Assembly (NCBI RefSeq): GCF_014841125.1
Contig: NZ_JACYTQ010000008.1
Span: 156,322-220,321 of the forward strand
DNA: 64,000 nucleotides
Direction: 5' to 3'
From: Echinicola arenosa
Lineage (GTDB): Bacteria > Bacteroidota > Bacteroidia > Cytophagales > Cyclobacteriaceae
The position numbers and the translations under genes are program-made. Below the pieces are notes generated by a model. It did not search any database and was not told the DNA's origin. It worked only from the letters and a program-made list of their open reading frames with translations. Of the stretch, positions 60,429 to 64,000 are shown in pieces; positions within the stretch are counted from its first letter, which is position 1, and each line of letters starts with the position of its first letter.

Positions 60429-62606
60429 TTAATTCTTCATATTGTTAAAATGAAGTTTGTCATTGGCTGCTATTAGTTTCATCAAATATTTTGCAGATTG
60501 GTGAATTTCCTGTGGGTTTTTTGAGCCATTAATAGAATGGGATAAAATATTGCAGACCTTTAGTAATAGTCCAAGTTTAGTTTTTTCTGCATTATCTTTA
60601 ATTGCTAGGTCATTTATAATCCTGTCTTGTTGGGAGCTTGTTAAGTTCAAATCTTTGCCAATTTTAAAACCATACCATTCTTCAAAAACCCTTCGCATCA
60701 CATTTGGATAATGATAAATTTGACAATCTGTTTTAAGGTCATCTTCTCTTTTTTCTGAAAATTCAAAGATTTCTTTGAAAAGATATTTGTATGGTTTTTC
60801 AATGTTTTTTAGTTGTGATAACTCACTCTTTCCATTAGTTTTTCTTATTTCAAACGTTGCAAATTTTGATTCAACTTTATTGCCATCTTTGTCTTTTCTG
60901 TCATCCCAAGCTTTTTTGCCATAGGATAAATTACAATAATCATCCCAAGAATGGGTCATTACAAAGGTTTGTTTATTTGAGAGTTCCAAAAGGTTTTTCA
61001 TAAGTTCCAAAATGTAAAACTTATTTGAATCATCCATACTTGAAATTGGGTCGTCCACTATAATAAGATCAATTTCTGATTTTAGGCTCTGTTGTTTGTT
61101 GTCAGCAAAAAGTTCGTAATAGAAAAAAAATAAGGCTAAGAGATTCTTTTCGCCTTCGCTTATATCCTTTATTGTAAGTGTAGCATTTTCGTTGGTACTT
61201 TTGATAATATAATTTTTGTTATCAGTATCAAGATCAACCTTTAATGAAATATTTATGTCATTCAGAATTTGAGAAACAAAGTCGGCAAAATCTTTTGTAA
61301 GACTTTTTTGTTGCTTTAAATCTTGAATTTCTTGTTGCTTCTGCTTGTTGTTGTCACGCTTTTCTTTGAGCGAAAACTCCTTTTCTTTAACATCCTTTAG
61401 TCTATCTTGTATCGTGATTGATTTTATTATTTCCAAGCCAATTGCACCTTTTACTAGAGTGGTCAGATTGTTTTGTTTCTTTCTTAACTCTAGTAATTGT
61501 TCGTTTTTGCTCTTAGAGATACCTGATATTGATTCTTCAACCACTTTCAAAGTTTCAGCTAAGAGTTTAAAGTCAAAAGTTTCTTGAGTTTCAATTTTAT
61601 CAATTTTCGATTGACACGAATCTACAAGAGATTCAATAGTGCTTTTCTTTGCTGAAATCGCAGTAAAATGTTGCTCAATTTCAATTCCAATGTTGGTGGA
61701 ATAAGTTTTAGATTCTTTCTCAATAATTTTGATACTCTCTAAAAGGTTTTGAAGTTGTTCTCTGAATTGCTTCAATTTTTCAGTTGCCTTATGACGTTTG
61801 TTTTCTTTAAATTCGGCTATTTTCGATTTGACATCCAAAAAATCTAATGTGCCATCGCAGAATTTACAGTTGTCTCCTTCCTTGTGAAGTTTCAAACCAG
61901 ATTCAATCCATTGAACAACTTCAAATTCTGGGATAGAAATATCTTCTCCAAATTCTTCTGTAAATATTGCTTTTACTTCTTCGATTAAAGGTGTTTGAAT
62001 TTTTGAAAAGTTTAATGGTCTTAAATTCTCATTTTGTGCAATTTGTTTCTCAATTGCATTATCACCATTAATCTTTATCAATTTTTCTTCATTGACTTCA
62101 ATTTTTTTGGCATCTCGAAAATCTTTTTTGTAAAGTTCAATGACTCGCTCAACAGATTCCTCTCTAGACTTTTTTTGAATATTAGCTTCACCTTTTCGCC
62201 TATCGTGAATTTTGTCTATTTCAGTTCTAATATCTTTACGGGATTTGGCGATACCTGTGTCAATTTTTTCTATTTCATCTTCTTTAATAATTAGCTTTTC
62301 AAGTTCTTTAATCTTGTTTTCTATATCAACGCCACCTTTGCCAAAACTAGCTTCAACGCCTTTTATTTTACCTTCCGAATTTTCAAGTAATAATGAATTT
62401 GAAATGTAATCTCTATCAAAAATTCTAAGATTTTCAGGCTTCTTGGTAATATCTTTCAGAAATTCGTTTTTAATACCAATCGCAATAGAACTTTTCCCCT
62501 TACCATTGTAGCCAAATAGAATGTTCTTTGCACGAAAAAGTAAATCATTGGGATTTGTGTATCCAACAAAAGACTTAAGTGTGAAGTTATTAAGTTTAGT
62601 TACCAT
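60429..62606 (-). CDS. AAA_13-family ATPase, RloC/PrrC-like, with CxxC hook
   Basis: The 725-residue protein has Walker A ILFGYNGKGKSSIA at about 29-42, long coiled coils (about 100-180 and 270-450) separated by a CKFCDGTLDF motif near residue 246, and Walker B LIIVDDPISSMDDSNKFY near 515 with the D-loop. FVMTHSWDDYCNL follows. The C-terminus (YHYPNVMRRVFEEWYGF; CNILSHSINGS) matches AAA_13 proteins. A CxxC between coiled coils recalls the zinc hook of RloC, an SMC-like tRNA-anticodon nuclease of phage defence; PrrC lacks it. I cannot confirm the RloC nuclease residues. It belongs to a group that includes defence ATPases and is probably DNA-binding. Confidence 0.82.
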   Translation of the reverse strand: MVTKLNNFTLKSFVGYTNPNDLLFRAKNILFGYNGKGKSSIAIGIKNEFLKDITKKPENLRIFDRDYISNSLLLENSEGKIKGVEASFGKGGVDIENKIKELEKLIIKEDEIEKIDTGIAKSRKDIRTEIDKIHDRRKGEANIQKKSREESVERVIELYKKDFRDAKKIEVNEEKLIKINGDNAIEKQIAQNENLRPLNFSKIQTPLIEEVKAIFTEEFGEDISIPEFEVVQWIESGLKLHKEGDNCKFCDGTLDFLDVKSKIAEFKENKRHKATEKLKQFREQLQNLLESIKIIEKESKTYSTNIGIEIEQHFTAISAKKSTIESLVDSCQSKIDKIETQETFDFKLLAETLKVVEESISGISKSKNEQLLELRKKQNNLTTLVKGAIGLEIIKSITIQDRLKDVKEKEFSLKEKRDNNKQKQQEIQDLKQQKSLTKDFADFVSQILNDINISLKVDLDTDNKNYIIKSTNENATLTIKDISEGEKNLLALFFFYYELFADNKQQSLKSEIDLIIVDDPISSMDDSNKFYILELMKNLLELSNKQTFVMTHSWDDYCNLSYGKKAWDDRKDKDGNKVESKFATFEIRKTNGKSELSQLKNIEKPYKYLFKEIFEFSEKREDDLKTDCQIYHYPNVMRRVFEEWYGFKIGKDLNLTSSQQDRIINDLAIKDNAEKTKLGLLLKVCNILSHSINGSKNPQEIHQSAKYLMKLIAANDKLHFNNMKN

Positions 62607-62859
62607 TTTATAAAATCTATTTTGTTCATTGTTTCTCCGAGCGTTGGCAAAAACAGGCTCTTTTGGTTTTCAGCGTTGGCATTGCGTGTCGGCAAAACCC
62701 AAATGTGCCCGTGTGTGCGGTGGGCTTTTTGTATGTTGCCCACCGACCAGCTAAAATGAGTATGCGTCCCGGTTGCTAGAAGCACTGAAGTGTCTGGTTT
62801 GCATTACCTTTTCAGATGGCTCAGTTCGCATATTCATTTTAGTGCCTGTTGTACACAGT
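62607..62859. other. Structured gap between AAA_13 and Cas2-fold genes
   Basis: It contains a repeated AGCGTTGGCA (62639-62648 and 62672-62681) and an 8-bp stem CGGTGGGC/GCCCACCG (62718-62745) with a 12-base loop. It is richer in G and C than neighbouring DNA. No gene is present; a short minus-strand frame at 62600-62785 lacks support. Confidence 0.5.
62718..62745. repeat. Perfect 8-bp GC-rich stem-loop
   Basis: CGGTGGGC and GCCCACCG with a 12-base T-rich loop, in the gap after the HEPN/Cas2-fold unit. It may terminate that unit or be part of a recombination-site structure. Confidence 0.5.
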
Positions 62860-63135
62860 TTAGTCCAAGTTGTTTTTTAGCCAATTTGATACTTCATCTC
62901 CAAGTCCAAACCATGCTGCTGGAGCTTTAACCACACCCACAAAAAGTTGATCGTTGTTATCCATTACATTCATTATTTTATCACGAATTTGAGCTGCTGT
63001 CATCGTTGAAATTACTATATATGCAGAACCTCCGAGTCTAGCCCATGATCCAACAGATTTAAGCGCAGTGAGTACACTTTCATAATTCTTACCAGGTGAA
63101 TTTAGATCGTACGAAATTATGTATGCTCGTTTCAT
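62860..63135 (-). CDS. Cas2-fold protein (SinR-like/VapD-like superfamily)
   Basis: The 91-residue protein begins MKRAYIISYDLNSPG, a beta-strand ending in Tyr-Asp-Leu (Asp 10), the diagnostic first strand of Cas2/VapD-like ferredoxin folds. ESVLTALKSVGSWARLGGSAYIVIS continues with the first helix and second strand, and DQLFVGVVKAPAAWFGL forms the last strand region. This pattern also fits a family annotated as SinR-like in bacterial genomes. No cas1, cas effector or CRISPR repeat is present, so it is not a CRISPR adaptation protein. Its start overlaps the stop of the HEPN gene by 4 bp, meaning translational coupling. It may be a nuclease, or a modulator or antitoxin of the HEPN protein. Confidence 0.72.
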   Translation of the reverse strand: MKRAYIISYDLNSPGKNYESVLTALKSVGSWARLGGSAYIVISTMTAAQIRDKIMNVMDNNDQLFVGVVKAPAAWFGLGDEVSNWLKNNLD

Positions 63136-63851
63136 TTGTTATCTAATATTTCGTTAATCTTTGATGCAAATAAGCGGACGATATGTATACACTCCTTAGC
63201 GTATTTTTTATCAATGTCATTTTCCTTGTGAGGGGTTTGGTTAAGGTCATAGTCCCCACTATGGGCAATAATATGTCTTCGGTTTGTGAAAACATTTAAC
63301 TTCCGTTTGAGATTTTTTTCATTTATGTCTGCTTTTACTGATACCTCGGAAAAGATGTCCTTATATCCAACCATTTTGAGGTATTGAGTTATTTTCCATT
63401 CACCCTGGAAGGATTTTGTTTCAAAATCTACTTTGACTGCCTCTTCCACTTTATCAAGTAGATTATATTTTCTGGCAGCTTCGAGAAGCTTATCTTGGTT
63501 TAAAAGGTTTTTAATATAATCAGTTAGTTCTGGGTTAATTGGTTTATCAGTCTTTGATAAAATCTTTCTTATTTCAGAAACAACAACCTTCCGTACAAAT
63601 GCGTCAAGTGCAGAAATTGAAAGCACCACTGCCGCACGGTAACAATCACAATAATGTTCGTCAGAAATTTCTTCAATATTTTCGGTTGAATCATGGACAG
63701 ATATGAGATTCTCAGCACGAATTATACATTTTTCAAAGACTTCAAATGGTGATATGGATTTATAATCACCACCAGAAGACGCTGAAATTGCGCTGACATT
63801 CGGATTATCAACTTCGTCTGTTTTTCCTCCTTCGGTTTGTTTTTCTTTCAT
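63132..63851 (-). CDS. HEPN-domain protein (putative ribonuclease of a two-gene system)
   Basis: The 239-residue protein has a polar N-terminal tail of about 30 residues and an all-helical remainder. AAVVLSISALDAFVRKVVVSEI is the central helix, and NVFTNRRHIIAHSGDYD near residues 188-204 gives Arg-x4-His, the HEPN ribonuclease motif, followed by the Asp-rich loop. The layout fits RiboL-PSP-like HEPN proteins, which act in RNA-targeting defence and toxin-antitoxin systems. Its stop overlaps the Cas2-fold start by 4 bp, and a 16-bp inverted repeat lies upstream. The likely function is RNA cleavage under phage or stress control. The nuclease assignment rests on one motif. Confidence 0.72.
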   Translation of the reverse strand: MKEKQTEGGKTDEVDNPNVSAISASSGGDYKSISPFEVFEKCIIRAENLISVHDSTENIEEISDEHYCDCYRAAVVLSISALDAFVRKVVVSEIRKILSKTDKPINPELTDYIKNLLNQDKLLEAARKYNLLDKVEEAVKVDFETKSFQGEWKITQYLKMVGYKDIFSEVSVKADINEKNLKRKLNVFTNRRHIIAHSGDYDLNQTPHKENDIDKKYAKECIHIVRLFASKINEILDNK

Positions 63852-63887
63852 CTAATTCATTTGCACTAATTGTGTACAACGCAAAGT

Positions 63888-63954
63888 GTTTTAAACGTAA
63901 TCTAGTCAAAAAAATAAACTATTTTCTTAAGACAATCAAGATTGCGTTTAAAAC
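63888..63954. promoter_or_regulatory. 16-bp inverted repeat upstream of the HEPN/Cas2-fold unit
   Basis: GTTTTAAACGTAATCT (63888-63903) and AGATTGCGTTTAAAAC (63939-63954) are inverted copies with one mismatch and a 35-bp AT-rich spacer. The HEPN ATG lies 37 bp away. It could be an operator bound by the Cas2-fold or HEPN protein, a transcribed hairpin in the leader, or the end of an acquired segment. Confidence 0.6.
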
Positions 63955-64000
63955 ATAGTTGAACGAAGCCGGTGAAGTGCTATGGGCATTTGTCTTTCAT

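Noticed and set aside
62860..63135. CRISPR-Cas adaptation module (Cas2-like protein)
   Set aside because: No cas1, no effector gene and no repeat-spacer array is present on either side. The Cas2 fold alone is shared with VapD and SinR-like proteins.
1..64000. tRNA, rRNA and CRISPR arrays
   Set aside because: No cloverleaf-like GTTCGAATC block, no rRNA core sequence and no regularly spaced repeats were noticed on either strand. A tRNA covariance scan was not possible here.

Overview
The window is chromosomal DNA of a Bacteroidota bacterium, most likely a marine or environmental member of Cytophagales (Cyclobacteriaceae-like). This rests on gene content, not on a marker gene: a SusC/SusD pair with a hybrid two-component regulator, DUF4369/TlpA thioredoxins, Bacteroidota-type lipoprotein signals, an AT-rich base composition, and almost no Shine-Dalgarno sequences. 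No rRNA, tRNA or CRISPR array was seen.

Layout. 0-8.7 kb: a lone LytTR regulator, then a TetR-TolC-MFP-RND efflux operon (minus strand), a HAD hydrolase and a small conserved protein. 8.7-10.2 kb: gene-poor DNA with dispersed repeats and a DnaA-box pair in a very AT-rich stretch. 10.2-12 kb: a hypothetical gene and a YghZ/Gpr-type aldo/keto reductase. 12-26.3 kb: a minus-strand glycan-uptake locus with a hybrid histidine kinase/AraC regulator, SusC, SusD, a TIG-fold surface protein and a large FG-GAP/ASPIC-UnbV protein, but no glycoside hydrolase. 26.5-32.9 kb: a cobalamin riboswitch followed by an outer-membrane corrinoid receptor, a CWC cysteine-rich protein, cobU, a DUF71/Dph6-like ATP pyrophosphatase, cobT, cobS and cobC, which together form a B12/cobinamide salvage operon. 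33-41.8 kb: a PAS-LuxR regulator, a PLD-like protein, an ABC transporter with its YtrA-type GntR repressor and a perfect palindrome at the promoter, and two exported thioredoxin-fold proteins. 41.8-49.9 kb: a galactonate module (FadR-type regulator, KDPG/KDPGal aldolase, dgoD, GntP permease, SMP-30 lactonase) divergent from a secreted GH2 glycosidase. 50-53.6 kb: a repeat-rich gap, a lipoprotein, and a UspA / lipocalin-like / DUF1275 operon.

53.9-64 kb is an accessory region that looks like a defence island. It holds an unrecognised coiled-coil protein, a SIR2-domain protein, a small membrane ORF cut by an IS21-like terminus, an exported protein, an OLD-type ATPase/TOPRIM nuclease, an AAA_13 (RloC/PrrC-like) ATPase with a CxxC hook, and a two-gene unit encoding a HEPN protein and a Cas2-fold protein. 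Two of its genes are preceded by the same ~150-bp sequence and followed by structured DNA, as if they were acquired as cassettes. The HEPN/Cas2-fold pair, with a 16-bp inverted repeat upstream, is the best candidate for an undescribed system.

Several dispersed intergenic repeats link distant gaps: 9.1 kb with 49.9 kb and 55.2 kb, and 9.7 kb with 56.7 kb. All functions are inferred by reading motifs; no database search was possible.
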